Made by a program: the position numbers and the translations under genes. The notes beneath the pieces were generated by a model, which had not been told where the DNA came from, did not search any database, and saw only the letters and a program-made list of their open reading frames with translations. DNA of 64,000 nt, taken from NCBI RefSeq assembly GCF_002865645.1, contig NW_020194558.1, positions 2,322,014-2,386,013 of the forward strand, given 5' to 3'. This DNA comes from Hyaloscypha bicolor E. Lineage: Eukaryota > Ascomycota > Leotiomycetes > Helotiales > Hyaloscyphaceae. Shown here in pieces: positions 33,850 through 45,805 of the stretch (within the stretch, counting starts at the first letter, position 1; every line of letters starts with the position of its first letter).

Positions 33850-33954
33850 TTTGCCTGCGAATCTTCTCTTTCCCGTCACCTGAAAGAAGACAGGTTGTAT
33901 TTGTTTGACAAATGAGAAACGCAAGAGATTTGAAGAAAGAAGGGCTTTTTCCAT

Positions 33955-34504
33955 TGATGTTAGAAAGAGGAAGCTCCCTTGTTGGGGGGAGAGGTTTTTA
34001 TGACGTTAACTTGCCCTCGGCTTTGATTTGTAAGGAGCCGGGGGAATGGAGGGGTTGTGTTTAGCGGCGGGAGGCTGCATTAGTGAGGGGCTTTGGCGGG
34101 TGTGCCTTGTATCCCCTGCTACAACTGAGGAAGCAATCATTCTTCTTTCAGGCATGAGTATTAGCGTCCTGGCTGTTTTGTTCAGGTATTTCACATGGGA
34201 AGTTTGTCATTGCCGTCACGCTTTGCTGAAAGGTTCAAAGAAGACAACAGAGTATCATTGAAAGCTGCCTACGCTACATGTCAACATTCTTTGTTTTGCG
34301 GCAGAGTGCTTGCCAATCATTGGAAAGCCTTTGCCATATATCCATGCCTGGAGCCGCATCTTTCAAGAATAATGAAGCCAATAAGCTCATAAGCTTCAGC
34401 TTTGCCCATGCAACCTCAGAGCTATGCCACTCTCCACCAGTCTGGCGCACCGTCAACGGCATCACCACACTTCTGATCCAAATCAGCCAAGGTGGTGGCA
34501 CATC
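33955..34504. other. Intergenic, divergent
   Basis: Shared upstream region of two divergent genes. Nothing else seen. Confidence 0.4.
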
Positions 34505-35401
34505 ATGATGGGATCTCGATTTCCGCGTAGACCTCGTTTACCTCCTTTGCCTCCAATGAGACGGGTTCGAGGTGACAGAGATGATTATGACTACCCCGGC
34601 CTCGACGACCTCTTCCAAGACTTAACAATCGACCCCCAAGATCCTCGAGTCAGAAGAATGTTGCACCATCAATTTGCAGAGGGATACGGTTTTGATCACC
34701 GGTTCTTTGACCAGAATCGGAGCAGCGATGAACATCGAAACTCTGGCGAGAGGTGCAACCCACCCAGAGCAGGCATCAACGGTGACCACGGATTCGAGCG
34801 AGGATTGACATTGACAAGACCTGGAAGTGCTGCTCTCCCTTTCCGCCGTGCATTCAAGGATCTCCACAGGGAATTGGTTCAAGCTGAGGAGTGGTACAAC
34901 GCGTGCTTGACGGAATACGACAACGATGTTCAGCCAATCAGGAATTACAGCTCTGTCGAAGACCTGACCAACATCTGGGCTGCAAAAGTGAGAGGAGAGA
35001 GGGACCGACGAACAATGGCAGAGGGCGACGACGAGCAAGCTGACAACGGTACCAAGACGTTCAGAGAGGTTTTCGCTGAGACGGAGACGAAGGTTGCAAA
35101 TGCCCTTCAAGCGGCTGCGAATTCAACTTTGAAAATGCCTGTGGGGCGCCAACTTTCCGAAAGACAACGAGTGAAATTCGACGCCTGCGAAGGTCTGAAG
35201 CAAAGAGCTCATTTCGAACTACAACAACTCTTAAACTACATGGAAAGAGCTAAGGAAAGCCGCGATGCATGCCGGCACCTAGTGAACCAATTGCAGCAGT
35301 TCAAGGAGACAGTAAATCCCGAGTCGGAGGTGAATAGGGAGACGTTCAAATGTGGAGACGACGACGAGGAGGAGCTCACTGGTAGACCGTCTGAGGAGTG
35401 A
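34505..35401 (+). CDS. Coiled-coil protein of unknown function
   Basis: Single open frame of 298 aa from ATG 34505; a further in-frame ATG at 34424 would add 27 unremarkable residues. N-terminal ~35 aa are Arg/Pro-rich. From residue ~110 the protein is highly charged and helical (RAFKDLHRELVQAEEWYNAC, RVKFDACEGLKQRAHFELQQ, YMERAKESRDACRHLVNQ), likely coiled coil. It ends in an acidic tail. No known domain is recognised. Composition and length argue for a real gene. Confidence 0.6.
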   Translation: MMGSRFPRRPRLPPLPPMRRVRGDRDDYDYPGLDDLFQDLTIDPQDPRVRRMLHHQFAEGYGFDHRFFDQNRSSDEHRNSGERCNPPRAGINGDHGFERGLTLTRPGSAALPFRRAFKDLHRELVQAEEWYNACLTEYDNDVQPIRNYSSVEDLTNIWAAKVRGERDRRTMAEGDDEQADNGTKTFREVFAETETKVANALQAAANSTLKMPVGRQLSERQRVKFDACEGLKQRAHFELQQLLNYMERAKESRDACRHLVNQLQQFKETVNPESEVNRETFKCGDDDEEELTGRPSEE

Positions 35402-36472
35402 TCTGGAATGACTGAATCCGAATCAAAATAGGTGTTCGGATGGGAGAGTGTCCTCGCTCTGACCCAAGGCTTTTCTTCTTTGTGGTTGTGCCGTGTCAAC
35501 AACCTTTGGATTCGTTGTGAAGGTGACACACTCGCGTCTTGTGCGAAATTGAGCAGAGTTCGGAAGGAATTTGACTTTGAAGAGAACGTATTCGCACATT
35601 GTCGAGGTTGGATATTCGAATTGGATCGTATCTGGCAATGGAGAAGCATATGACTCAATTAGCAGTATCCTTGCATCCTCTGCTTGTGACACAGAACGTG
35701 AAGACAGCTTACCTAGGAAGAAATAGTGGTGGAGCGTCGTCCTCAACAGAGTAATCGGAATCGAATTGTACTCATCTCCCAGACACCGAAGTGAAAGAGA
35801 AACTAGCACGCTGCGTATTGCACTTAAGTGTCATGCTCCGCAATGCACACACAGTCTTCGCAACGGCCCTCCCATAGGAACAAGCACTCTCCCCTTTTCT
35901 CTCCCCCGAAGGTTCGATATGTAGGATTGAGACTTGCCCTGCTTTTCTGATGCCAATTGCAGACGTCGAGTGACGCCGAACCCTCACGGGCAGACCTGTC
36001 ACCCAGCCCGGAGGCCGAGGACGAAGGTGATTTGAAGAGTACTCCGAATTTCTCATATGCAAAAGGGACGGTCCGAAGACCTGATAGTGCGCGAACTGAA
36101 TCGGCAAGTATCTGTTTGTAGCATAGAAACGCAGCGTTGAAGGGGACGACGCTAAAGAGAAAAGAAGGGAAGAAGATCGAAAATAATTTTTGAAATGCTT
36201 GTGACGCGAACTGCGTTCGGAGCTAGTTTAGCGCTAGGTAGGTAGCTTTGGCGGGGGAGGCTCGCACGTGACTCTCCAGTACGGAGACCCAGAAAGGCAG
36301 TGAAGCTTGTCGCCACCAGTGCAACACAGCCACAGTCTTGGGCACAGTGACGCGCAATCCACTTCAAAGCTCCCCAGAATTGCTTCACCAACATCTCCTC
36401 TTTGCTCTGCCAGAAGACTAGACTCTTCTCCTAATCCAATACATTCTCGGCCATCGGGGGCAATTAGCGACT
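35402..36472. other. Intergenic
   Basis: Minus-strand frames at 35809-35423 and 35658-35236 are open, but they overlap the preceding gene or lack features. No gene is supported. The 3' part is the promoter of the zinc-ribbon gene. Confidence 0.4.
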
Positions 36473-36974
36473 ATGTGCTTCATCTTCACTTGCGGAGAGC
36501 ACGGTAGGCGCCCTCCCGTTCATCCGGCTCTTGCCACGCCTTGCAGAGCTCAACTGACTTCCAATTCCAGAGTTTTCCTCGCAGCTGAAGGGTTACGAAA
36601 GTGTGCTATGCCAATGCCATAACTGCGTAAGCTACATCCCGCTCTACCATTGCTTCTTCGCCACTAACGGCATTCAGGGGAACTGGTCCGCCAGAGTGAT
36701 CAAGCGCAATCCCTGGTTCACGCTCTGCTTCATTCCCGTCATCCCGCTGAGCGTCCACGGCTACGAAGACGTCGTATGCTCGATCTGTAATTTCGCCCAG
36801 CCGCTACAAAACAGACAGGATGTGATGGCACAGGTTAATGGGGGCGGCGGGATGCCTTTGCAGAATCAACCGCCTCCTGGAGGTGGTCCGCAAGGCTGGG
36901 GAGGGGGTCCGCCTGGTGGCCCTGGGGGTGGAGGCCAACCAAAACCGCAACAAAATATGCAGGTCTACAGATGA
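36473..36974 (+). CDS. Small zinc-ribbon protein
   Basis: Three exons, 36473-36503, 36571-36626 and 36678-36974, give 127 aa. The second intron (51 nt) has a GTAAGC donor, a CTAAC branch and TTCAG end and is easily missed, because the frame stays open across it. The spliced protein starts MCFIFTCGEH and has LCQCHNCGNWSARVIKR, WFTLCFIPVIPLS and VVCSICNF, a zinc-ribbon fold shared by a fungal family of short proteins (zinc_ribbon_15 type), sometimes annotated with rhodopsin-like names. The tail (QVNGGGGM onward) is Gly/Pro-rich. A membrane-contacting hydrophobic strand lies between the Cys pairs. Function unknown. Confidence 0.8.
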
Positions 36975-38819
36975 TATTGGGGTTTGATCCCAGGGGCTTG
37001 GAATACCGACGGTTTGGTCGGGAGTAACGAACGAGCTTCTTGGCTCATTTGCGACAGGCCTGGAGGGTTGATGATTGGACAATCAGGCGATTCTTGGAAA
37101 TATACGACAATGAGGATTGGTTGGCGTTACGTTGCAAAATGTTATTATGAAGGCCTGGGGTGGATCTGGAGATGAGTCCTCCTCCGCGGGGATGCAGAAT
37201 ACATGAATTTTACGAACACAAAGAGGTGATGGATTCTAGTCAAAGTTGCGTTTTGGTTATCTATATTCCTTTTTCGATCAAGCCTTTTTCTTGGCAAGCC
37301 CATTTCAATTCACGCAAGTGCGTCTAGAAAGAGAAGTTATTTTGGTTCAGATATTCTGACCGCCCAACGTTGTGGGATAGAGAGGAAGGAAGAAACCTTG
37401 GCTAGTTTCAAGAGATAATAAATTTCTGCACCTCGGACGAGCGGATCTCTGGGGACGAGCGGATCTCTAGGATGGCCAATTGAGGACTTTAAATCAAAAA
37501 TTTCCTTTTGCTTTTTCCCAGCCGTGTTTCTGTGCTTGCCTCGTGGGGCTGAAGGCTAAGATTCGGATGGCCCCGAAGCGTGGGAGGTCGTATTGACAAG
37601 CGTCACTGCGTCAGCCATGAACGGCATTCCTGCACGTGAGCTGTAATATGCAGTACACTTTCCGTTTGAGTATTCCAGTCGCCACATGGCAATCCCAATC
37701 ACATCAACTGCTCCTGCAGGGATGTATTTTATCACTGACGTTGATGCATGTGTCATGTCAACCCTGGCGAGAGAGGATGGGGAAGGGACAGGGCCAGTGC
37801 CAGCAAGGGGAGGGAAAGCTCCAAGGTAAAATTTCGCCCTGCTCCCCCTCATACTGTGTCAGTATCAGCATGGACAGGGCGACGGCGCGGCGGGCATTCT
37901 GCACAACATCTGCGATCTCGGAGCGCCTGTGACAGGTTGATTTTGACAATTGGACTTGGCCTCCGACTCCGACTCCGACTCCAACTCCAACTCCAACTTC
38001 AACTCCAAGCGAGACGGTGCTCCCAGAAAGTCAGCCTGGCCAGCCTGGCCCGCCGCTTGCAGTCCCCCAACGCGGTCCACGCTCTGCGAGCCGGCTCCCG
38101 CTCTGCTGCAGCCTGCAGTGCTGCACCCCCATCCCACGGCACTGTGCCAAGCCCCTGCGCTTTGCCCAAGGCTCCAAGCCCTCCGTCGCTTGCATGCTCC
38201 TCAGCCTGCTCCTCAGAGGACCTTAAGCTTCCGCTCGCCCAGTCCCCTTATCGCAGCTTCGGTGCTGGCCAGGGGCGCTCGTTATCAAAACGGATCTGAC
38301 CAATGGAATTGCGTGGAGGTGGCCGCCATGCAGATCATGTCTCTCTCGCTTGGCAAATGGCGTTGGCACTATGCCGCCACGGTCATAGCTCCCCGCCTTG
38401 GAAGTGCCCGATAGCAGGGATGCCGCCATATATTCATTACGAGAAACAGCTCCAACAACGTCCTTATCTTTGCAGATGGACAGCATCGCAGAGCTCAGAG
38501 GCCCAGAGCAGCGCTGACTTGCTGCTGTGACTGCGGCCCTGCATGAGATCCATCTCTCCGGAGCTGCTTTGGTCGTAGTTTGAGATCCAGACGCGGCAAA
38601 CCCACGGCGCGTGCGTGAATCGGTGATGCAAAAAAAAAAATCTTACTTTTCCTCCTGCTGTCTCTCTTTTATTCGACAAGGGAGCTTCCTGGGTAGCATT
38701 AACGTGCCTAGGGCTGAAGTATATCAGTCCTGTCCGACCCCGTATCAAATTCTCCAAGATCGCAAGCTGCGTCTCCCTACACCTGACCGTTTTGCAAGAA
38801 GTCTCTGCTATACACGAAG
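36975..38819. other. Long upstream region of the DUR3-like gene
   Basis: No gene recognised. Contains a 17-bp direct duplication (GAGCGGATCTCT near 37439-37470), a hexamer repeat CTCCGA/CTCCAA (37963-38010) that makes spurious Leu/Gln or Asp/Ser open frames, and an A12 run near 38630-38641. Probably promoter and 5' leader. Confidence 0.5.
37963..38010. repeat. Hexanucleotide repeat CTCCGA then CTCCAA
   Basis: About seven 6-base units: the first three or four are CTCCGA, then the unit switches to CTCCAA/CTTCAA, as from a point change spread by slippage. Confidence 0.8.
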
Positions 38820-41086
38820 ATGGCTATCGCACCCCCTCTCAGTGTCGGCTGGGGCTATGGAATTGTCCTCGGTCTTGGAGCCGTGTTTGCGTTTGGTATG
38901 GTAAGTCATTCACCAGCGCCAGAAATGAAAGCTAATTTACTAACTCGAACAGATCCTGGTCACATGGATCCTCAAGCGTTACAACCATGAGCTGCAAACC
39001 TCGGAAATGTTCAGCACGGCCGGAAGGACCGTGAAATCTGGTCTCGTGGCATCTGCTGTCGTCTCTTCTTGGACTTGGGCTGCTACCCTGCTTCAGAGCT
39101 CCGGTATTGCATATCGATATGGTGTTTCTGGACCGTTCTGGTATGCCAGTGGAGCTACCGTGCAAATTCTGCTGTTTGCTACCATTGCAATTGAGTTGAA
39201 GAGAAGAGCTCCCAATGCTCACGTAAGCGTTGAGAAAAGACTCCTTGATGGACTCTGCTGATGGATTACCAGACCTTCCTCGAAGTCATCAAGGCCAGAT
39301 ACGGAGTCGAGGCCCATCTCGTCTTCACCGTCTTCGGCTTGATGACCAACATCCTCGTCACAGCCATGCTGTTGACTGGAGGCTCCGCAGTGGTGTCTGC
39401 CCTCACTGGAATGCCCACGCCAGCTGCTTGTTTCTTGCTCCCATTGGGTGTCATTATGTACACCATGTTCGGTGGCATCAAGGCGACTTTCCTCACGGAC
39501 TGGGTCCACACCTTCATGCTATTGATCATCATCTTGATCTTTGCTTTCACCACATATGCTACAAGCAGCACTCTCGGATCCCCGGGGGCTGTCTTCGATC
39601 TCCTGGTCAAGGCTGCACATGACCACCCAGTTGACGGCAACCAAGGTGGATCTTACCTTACCATGAAGTCCACCCAAGGCGCAATCTTCTTCGTTATCAA
39701 CATTGTTGGTAACTTTGGAACGTAAGTTGCACTATTTCCCCTCCCAAATTGCCTAGCTAACAGACTCAAAGTGTGTTCTTAGATAACGGCTACTACAACA
39801 AGGCCATTGCGGCCTCCCCAGTGCACGCACTCCCAGGCTACATTATGGGAGGTATCTCCTGGTTCGCCATCCCATGGCTCTGCGCTACCACCATGGGTCT
39901 CGCAGCTCTTGCCCTCGAAGGCAACCCAGCTTTCCCCACCTTCCCTCTCCGCATGCCAGAGGCCGATGTCTCTGCCGGTCTCGTCTTGCCATACGCTGCA
40001 GTTGCACTCCTCGGAAGCGGTGGTGCCGTCTGCACGCTCTTGATCGTTTTCATGGCTGTCACATCTGCCTCCTCTGCTGAGCTCATCGCCGTTTCCTCTA
40101 TCTTCACCTATGATATTTACCAGACCTACTTCAACCCAGGTGCCAGTGGCAAGAAGCTCATTTATATGTCCCATGCTATGGTTATTGGGTTTGGTTTGTT
40201 CATGGCTTCATTCTCCGTAGGATGTGAGTATCCCTTCCCCGTGCTGGCAAATATGTATCTGACTTGATGGACAGTGTTCTATGCTGGTATCAGCATGGGT
40301 TACCTCTACGTGATGATGGGTGTCATAATATCATCCGCCGTCATCCCCGCCACATTGACCATCATGTGGGCCGGCCACAACAAATGGGCGGCGACCCTCA
40401 CACCTCCTCTCGGCCTCGCCTGCGCCGTCATCACCTGGCTCGTAACCGCCAAGAAGACCTGCGGCGCCCTCGATGTCACTTGCACCGGCTCCAACAACCC
40501 CATGTTAGCAGGAAACGTCATGGCCCTCCTCTCCCCATTGATCTTCACCCCCATTTTCACACTCATCTTCGGCGTCGACAAGTACGACTGGGCCTCCATG
40601 GCTGCGATCCGCAAGGGCGACGACCACGACCTGGCCGCCGAAGCCGGCGAAGACCTCGAGGCCATCCCCGGCGAGCGCGACACCCCCGCCGACGAAATGG
40701 AAGTCGAGCAAACCAAGCTGCTCCGCGCATCCAAGATCGCCAAGGCTATGACTGTCATCCTGACTCTCGCCCTCCTCGTCCTCTGGCCCATGCCAATGTA
40801 CGGTTCCGGCTACATCTTCTCCAAGAAGTTCTTCACCGGATGGGTGGTCGTGGGTATCATGTGGCTTATTGGGTCACTTTGCTGTGTGGGAATCTTCCCT
40901 GTCATCGAGGGCCGCAAGGATCTAGTGTACGTCCTAAAGGCGATCTACCTTGACGTAACTGGCAAGAAGCATCCATCTAAATATCACGGTCCGGAGGCCA
41001 CGTTTGTCGAGGGCAAGGAGACGGGGAGCGATACTCCTCCTGCGGTGGCCGAGAAAGGGATTCCTGAGGTTGGGGAGAAGTCTTGA
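38820..41086 (+). CDS. DUR3: Sodium/solute symporter, DUR3-like urea transporter
   Basis: Five exons, 38820-38900, 38953-39222, 39273-39721, 39772-40223 and 40275-41086, give 687 aa, the usual length for fungal DUR3. The N-terminal part reads [20 protein letters not shown], then [19 protein letters not shown] and [20 protein letters not shown], hallmarks of the urea branch of the SSS family. There are about 14-15 hydrophobic segments and a hydrophilic acidic loop near residues 530-570 ([18 protein letters not shown]). Predicted role: high-affinity uptake of urea, and in yeast also polyamines, at the plasma membrane. Paralogues with other substrates exist, so substrate is inferred. It is followed in the same direction by a GH31 gene. 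Confidence 0.85.
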
Positions 41087-41695
41087 TTGACCAAAATGCG
41101 TACGCACATGATGTCCTGTACGGATACAAATCTCTTTTGCGAAATTTTGGCGGGTGCATAAGAGGATGGATGATACCACTGTCGTTGGCTTTATGCACGG
41201 TGCGCTGTAGATATACACGGCTGAAGATCGTTACGAGTTTGAATGAACTAGTCCTTCATTTTATTTGTTGGAGCGCGTGAGATGGTGCTTAGTATTTGTT
41301 ATCCTTGATAAGATGCCGTACCTTGCCACTAGCCCATTGCCCACTGCTATAAGAATCCTCAGATTTTACTCGATCTGGTGGGGTCAGCACCTACCCCGCT
41401 ATGCCCCGCCCCCACCGGAGCCCCTATTCTGACTTCGCATCGTCGTAGACCAATCACCTGCGAACGAAGACCCAAGATCTGCAACAGCAATGCTAATTAA
41501 CTACGAGCCTTCGCGAGAAGCTCCAGTTTTACGTGGCAGCAAAGCACGCGTGGAAAATCTCCATCGCCTCACCTATCCTGTGGCACTTCCCACCGGAGAA
41601 CCACTCACGGACGGGATATATAGATATGGACCTGCATCCAACGGTTTCGATATTCCAAATATCTCAAGTAATTAGAGCAATATTCTATTTTCACA
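41087..41695. other. Intergenic between DUR3-like and GH31 genes
   Basis: A 61-codon frame (41490-41675) starts with an ATG upstream of the GH31 start and could be an upstream open frame in its leader. No domain. Confidence 0.4.
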
Positions 41696-43725
41696 ATGTT
41701 TGACAAGAAAGGAAATCGCTTGATATACCGCTACGATGCAGAACAGCTCTGGATTGAACCATGGGGAGCGAACGCATTCCGGGTCCGAGCGACGAGGACG
41801 AACACCATGCCGACAGACGACTGGGCTCTCCAACCACCAGCATCATCAAAGGCCAACATCTCATTATCTGAAAACGAATCGACGATCTCAAACGGCAAAA
41901 TCCTTGCCACGGTCTCCAAGCGCGGTAAACTCACAATCCACAACTCGCGCGGCTCGCTCCTCCTCGAAGAATACGCTCGTCATCGCCGCGACCTCGCGGA
42001 TCCGAAATGCAGCGCCCTCGAGATCGAAGCGAGGGAGTTTAAGCCGATTCCCGGGGGTGATTATCATCTGACGTATCGAGTGGAAAGTGTAAGTAAGGAG
42101 GAGAAGATTTATGGGATGGGGCAATATCAACAAGATGTCTTGGATCTGAAGGGATGCGATCTGGAACTTGCGCAGCGGAACTCGCAAGCGAGCGTCCCGT
42201 TCATGTTGTCGAGTCTCGGGTATGGGCTCTTGTGGAATAATCCGGGGGTTGGCAGGGGGATGTTGGGGAAGAATGTTATGAGTTTTGAGGCGTATTCTAC
42301 GCGGGTGCTTGATTATTGGATTGTAAGCTGATGAGAATTGAGATGTGAGGAGAGGGAGAGGCTGACGGGGTGAAGGTTGCAGGCGACGCTCCCGCTGAGA
42401 TCGAAGAAGCGTATGCGCGAGCTACAGGCACGGTACCCATGATGCCCGAGTACGGGCTTGGCTTCTGGCAGTGCAAGCTCCGGTATCAAACGCAGGAAGA
42501 ACTCTTAAGCGTTGCTCGCGAGTACAAAGCGCGAAAGCTGCCTATCGATCTCATTGTCATCGATTTCTTCCATTGGCCCAAGCAGGGAGATTGGAAGTTC
42601 GATGCAACGTATTGGCCTGATCCAGACGCAATGATCAAAGAGCTCAAAGAGATGAACATCGAATTGATGGTCTCGATATGGCCAACCGTCGATACCAAAT
42701 CCGAGAATTACAGCGAGATGCTGGAGAAGGGATATCTGATTCGAACCGACCGCGGGATCAGAATCGGCATGGATTTCCAGGGAAACACCATCCACTACGA
42801 CGCCACCAACCCCGAAGCACGGAAGTATCTTTGGGAGAAAGCCCAACAGAATTACTACGAGAAAGGCATCAAGGTCTTCTGGCTCGATGAAGCGGAGCCG
42901 GAATACACGGCGTATGATTTCGACAATTATCGATACCATCTTGGTTCCAACCTGGCCATTGGGAATATATATCCTCGCGAATATGCGCGAACGTTTTACG
43001 AGGGCATGGAGGGCACTGGACAGAAGAGCATCGTGAATCTTCTCCGCTGTGCGTGGGCCGGGAGCCAGAAATATGGAGCCCTGGTCTGGAGCGGAGATAT
43101 CGCTTCTTCCTGGTCGAGTCTGAGGAATCAGTTAGCAGCGGGGTTGAATATGGGGATTGCGGGCATTCCATGGTGGACGACTGATATTGGTGGGTTCCAT
43201 GGAGGAGATCCGAGTGATGAGGCGTTCAGAGAGTTGTTTGTGAGGTGGTTCCAGTGGGGTGCGTTCTGTCCTGTGATGAGGCTGCATGGGGATCGCGAGC
43301 CGAAGCAGAAGCAGGTTGGAACGACCGGGGGCGCGACGTGCCTTTCGGGGGCGCCGAATGAGGTTTGGAGTTATGGGGAGGAGGTTTATGGGATCTGCAA
43401 GAAATATATGGGGATCCGAGAGGAGCTGAGGGAGTATATTAGAGGCTTGATGAGGGAGGCGCATGAGAAGGGGACTCCGGTTATGAGGCCTTTGTTTTAT
43501 GTGTTTCCTGAGGATGCGAAATGTTGGGAAGTTGAGGACCAGTACATGTTTGGGGATAAGTATCTTTGTTGTCCGGTGTTGGCGGCGGGGCTGAGGAAGA
43601 TGAAGGTGTATCTGCCGGCAGGAGTGAGTTGGAGATCGTTTGATGGAGAGGAGACTTACCAGGGAGGAAGCGTCATTGAGGTTGAATGCCCTCTTGATAC
43701 AATGCCCGTGTTGATAAGAGCTTGA
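41696..43725 (+). CDS. Glycoside hydrolase family 31 (intracellular alpha-xylosidase/alpha-glucosidase type)
   Basis: Two exons, 41696-42322 and 42376-43725, give 658 aa. The intron (53 nt) has a GTAAGC donor, a CTGAC branch and an AAG end. The catalytic nucleophile is Asp ~380 in KVFWLDEAEPEY, and the acid/base Asp ~450 lies in VWSGDIASSWSSLRNQ. GIPWWTTDIGGFHGG and MRLHGDREP are further GH31 signatures. There is an N-terminal beta-sandwich (IYGMGQYQQD) and a C-terminal beta domain. No signal peptide, so it likely acts in the cytosol on imported oligosaccharides. Among GH31 this looks nearer to the alpha-xylosidase-like fungal clade, but substrate cannot be fixed by eye. Confidence 0.88.
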
Positions 43726-44984
43726 CCGCGAAGAAAAGGAAGAGGTGACGCAAAGGTGAGGACAAGGTTCGTGTTTAGCGAGAGGAAGCAAAGATAGGGA
43801 GGAAGAGAGGTTGCGTGCCAAAAAAAAAAAGACAAAAAAATACTGTTGTTAGCACTGTGTATTTGTTTTGTTACGCACCACTTGCGTGGCATTTATTTGA
43901 AGGCGTTGCCACCAACTTTGTTCTGCCTAGAGTCTAGATCAACAGGCTCAGCGTGACCCAGAATCCCCAACCAGGGGTATCCCGCCGCTGGATGGCACTA
44001 ACTCCCACAACCAGGGGTAGTTAAGACCCCAGCACATGCTCCGTGATGCATGCATTTGCCTTAATGGGGATAATGATGTTCTACCTATTCACAAATTTTG
44101 ATGTTAGGATAACAATGGGGGATGCGGAGGGGAACAGAAAAATGCTTAATTGTTGATGTAAACCCCATATCACTAGCCGAGGGGCATAAATTTAATAAGC
44201 AAAGCGAGAAGGGGAAGCTTCACTGTAATCACTTCACAATATTCGGAACCCGTCTCTCGAATACTACTTAATTTCTAAGTCACAGAGGCAAAAGGTTGTG
44301 CAATTTTCATTTACGAGGCTATAAAACACAATGTGATATTGCCAATCTTCAATGTGTGGATTAGTTGGTCGGCAGAGTGATTATACAAGGAACCTCCGAG
44401 AGCGATGGAATTGAAGCGCGTAATTGTTTGCAAGCCGTCGAAGTTTGATAATCGGATTGGAAGACGAGTACACGTGGAGAAATATCGAGGAGCATGGACT
44501 CGCCTAAATAAATGACTCAAACCCAAGTCCAAGAAGAGAGTCGTGGTGCGCTCCCCCCTTTTCACCTCGCTTAACTTCTCAACAGTGAAGGAGCATTTTG
44601 CCACCTTAGCTTTGAAATAGATTAATCACCGCTCTCCCAAAAAAATACCACGGAACTTTTTTGGCCCTCATAGATTAAAGTTTAAGCATATTTTCCTTCA
44701 ATAGATGGCTTTCAAGATTATGGGGTATGAACCTTACGACGTCTGGTAAAGTGCAGACCGTGATTTGGTCCTGAGGCTCGCAAGTCAAAATAAATTTATA
44801 ACATAAATCTGTCTTTATGGTTTTCATTTCTAATTTTATTTAGACCTAAATACTCTTCGTGACTCACAAGTTCTCTCTTACAACATTTGCAAACACTAAA
44901 CAAGCCCAAATTGAAAGACGTTCAAGTGTAAGACCCAAGCTTCTGCCAAACGTGGATCATTCTAATCAATTGAGGATATGCATC
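43726..44984. other. Gene-free AT-rich stretch
   Basis: No gene recognised. It includes an A10/A7 tract near 43819-43838 in the GH31 downstream region. A short direct duplication, CCCCAACCAGGGGTATC and CACAACCAGGGGTAG, lies at 43967-44025. A likely border between core and accessory segments. Confidence 0.45.
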
Positions 44985-45805
44985 ATGTCAAATTTAAGAT
45001 ATGACCAGATGCAGATTTCGGCTCTGAGGGAAAAGTGCTGGGACTGCCACCTAGATGTGTCTGGAGACAAGCCGACCCTGGTAGCCAGACTTGTAACGTT
45101 CGAGATCGAGAACATTGAGGCAGAACTTAATCGAAGCGAGTGTACCGACGATTATACACCAAGAGAGAACTGCATTGAGCTCAAAAAGAGTCTCCAGCTT
45201 GCTATCGTAGCGAAAGCGGACCAGGTCTACAACGTCAAGAAGCAGTACCTTTTGGATGAAGTAGAGGAGATCAAGGCCGAGCTTGCGTCTATCAAGGAGG
45301 AGCGAGATGAAGAGAGGATCCGGGGTATGAAGCGGTACAACTGGACGGAATCGTTGACCAAGGAGAACGGGAAGGCTGTTATCGCGCAGCACAAGAAGTT
45401 CGGCCTTGGCCAAGAAAGAGTTGCGGATCGAGAGGGAGGAGAGCTAGCAAGTGGTGGAAACTCAACAATTGCAGATACTAAGGTAAACCCACACCCTGAA
45501 ATCTACTATATCCCTTCCAGTCAATGTTCGAAGCCGGTTGGAATAATATTGCTGACAAGACAATTCCCCTCTAGCCAAAGCGAAAGATACCGCTTGTCGA
45601 ATCCCTCGGAAACAAATTACGAGTTGCCAAGAAGTTCAAGTCCAATGACAACAATTCCGAGCCGTCTTCCGAGGACGAGGAAGAAGGCGATGGAGGGTAT
45701 CAATTTCTTCAATATCTTAGGAAGAAGGCTGCTCGTGGGTCGGTCTTCTCGGTCCATTGGGGTCCCACTCAGTCTGCACAACCATCCGTTCAGCGAAAGC
45801 AGTGA
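44985..45805 (+). CDS. SAP-domain protein
   Basis: Two exons, 44985-45482 and 45575-45805, give 242 aa. The N-terminal 40 aa form a SAP motif: LRYDQMQISALREKC, a two-helix DNA/chromatin-binding element, with the typical G-D-K-x3-L-x2-RL turn (SGDKPTLVARLV). A coiled coil follows (KKQYLLDEVEEIKAEL). Splicing at GTAAAC and CTCTAG switches frame and gives a second exon with a basic nuclear-signal-like start (PKRKIPLVESLG) and an acidic patch (SEPSSEDEEEGDGG). Without the intron the frame would run on in composition unlike a protein. Probably nuclear and DNA-associated; the target is unknown. An upstream in-frame ATG at 44859 is possible but less protein-like. Confidence 0.7.

Noticed and set aside
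37748..38414. Leu/Gln- or Asp/Ser-repeat proteins in the DUR3 upstream region
   Set aside because: They are translations of the CTCCGA/CTCCAA repeat and GC-rich DNA; several overlapping frames look equally open.
40264..40953. 229-codon His/Arg-rich frame in the DUR3-like gene
   Set aside because: It is the +1 frame shadow of the transporter's last exon.
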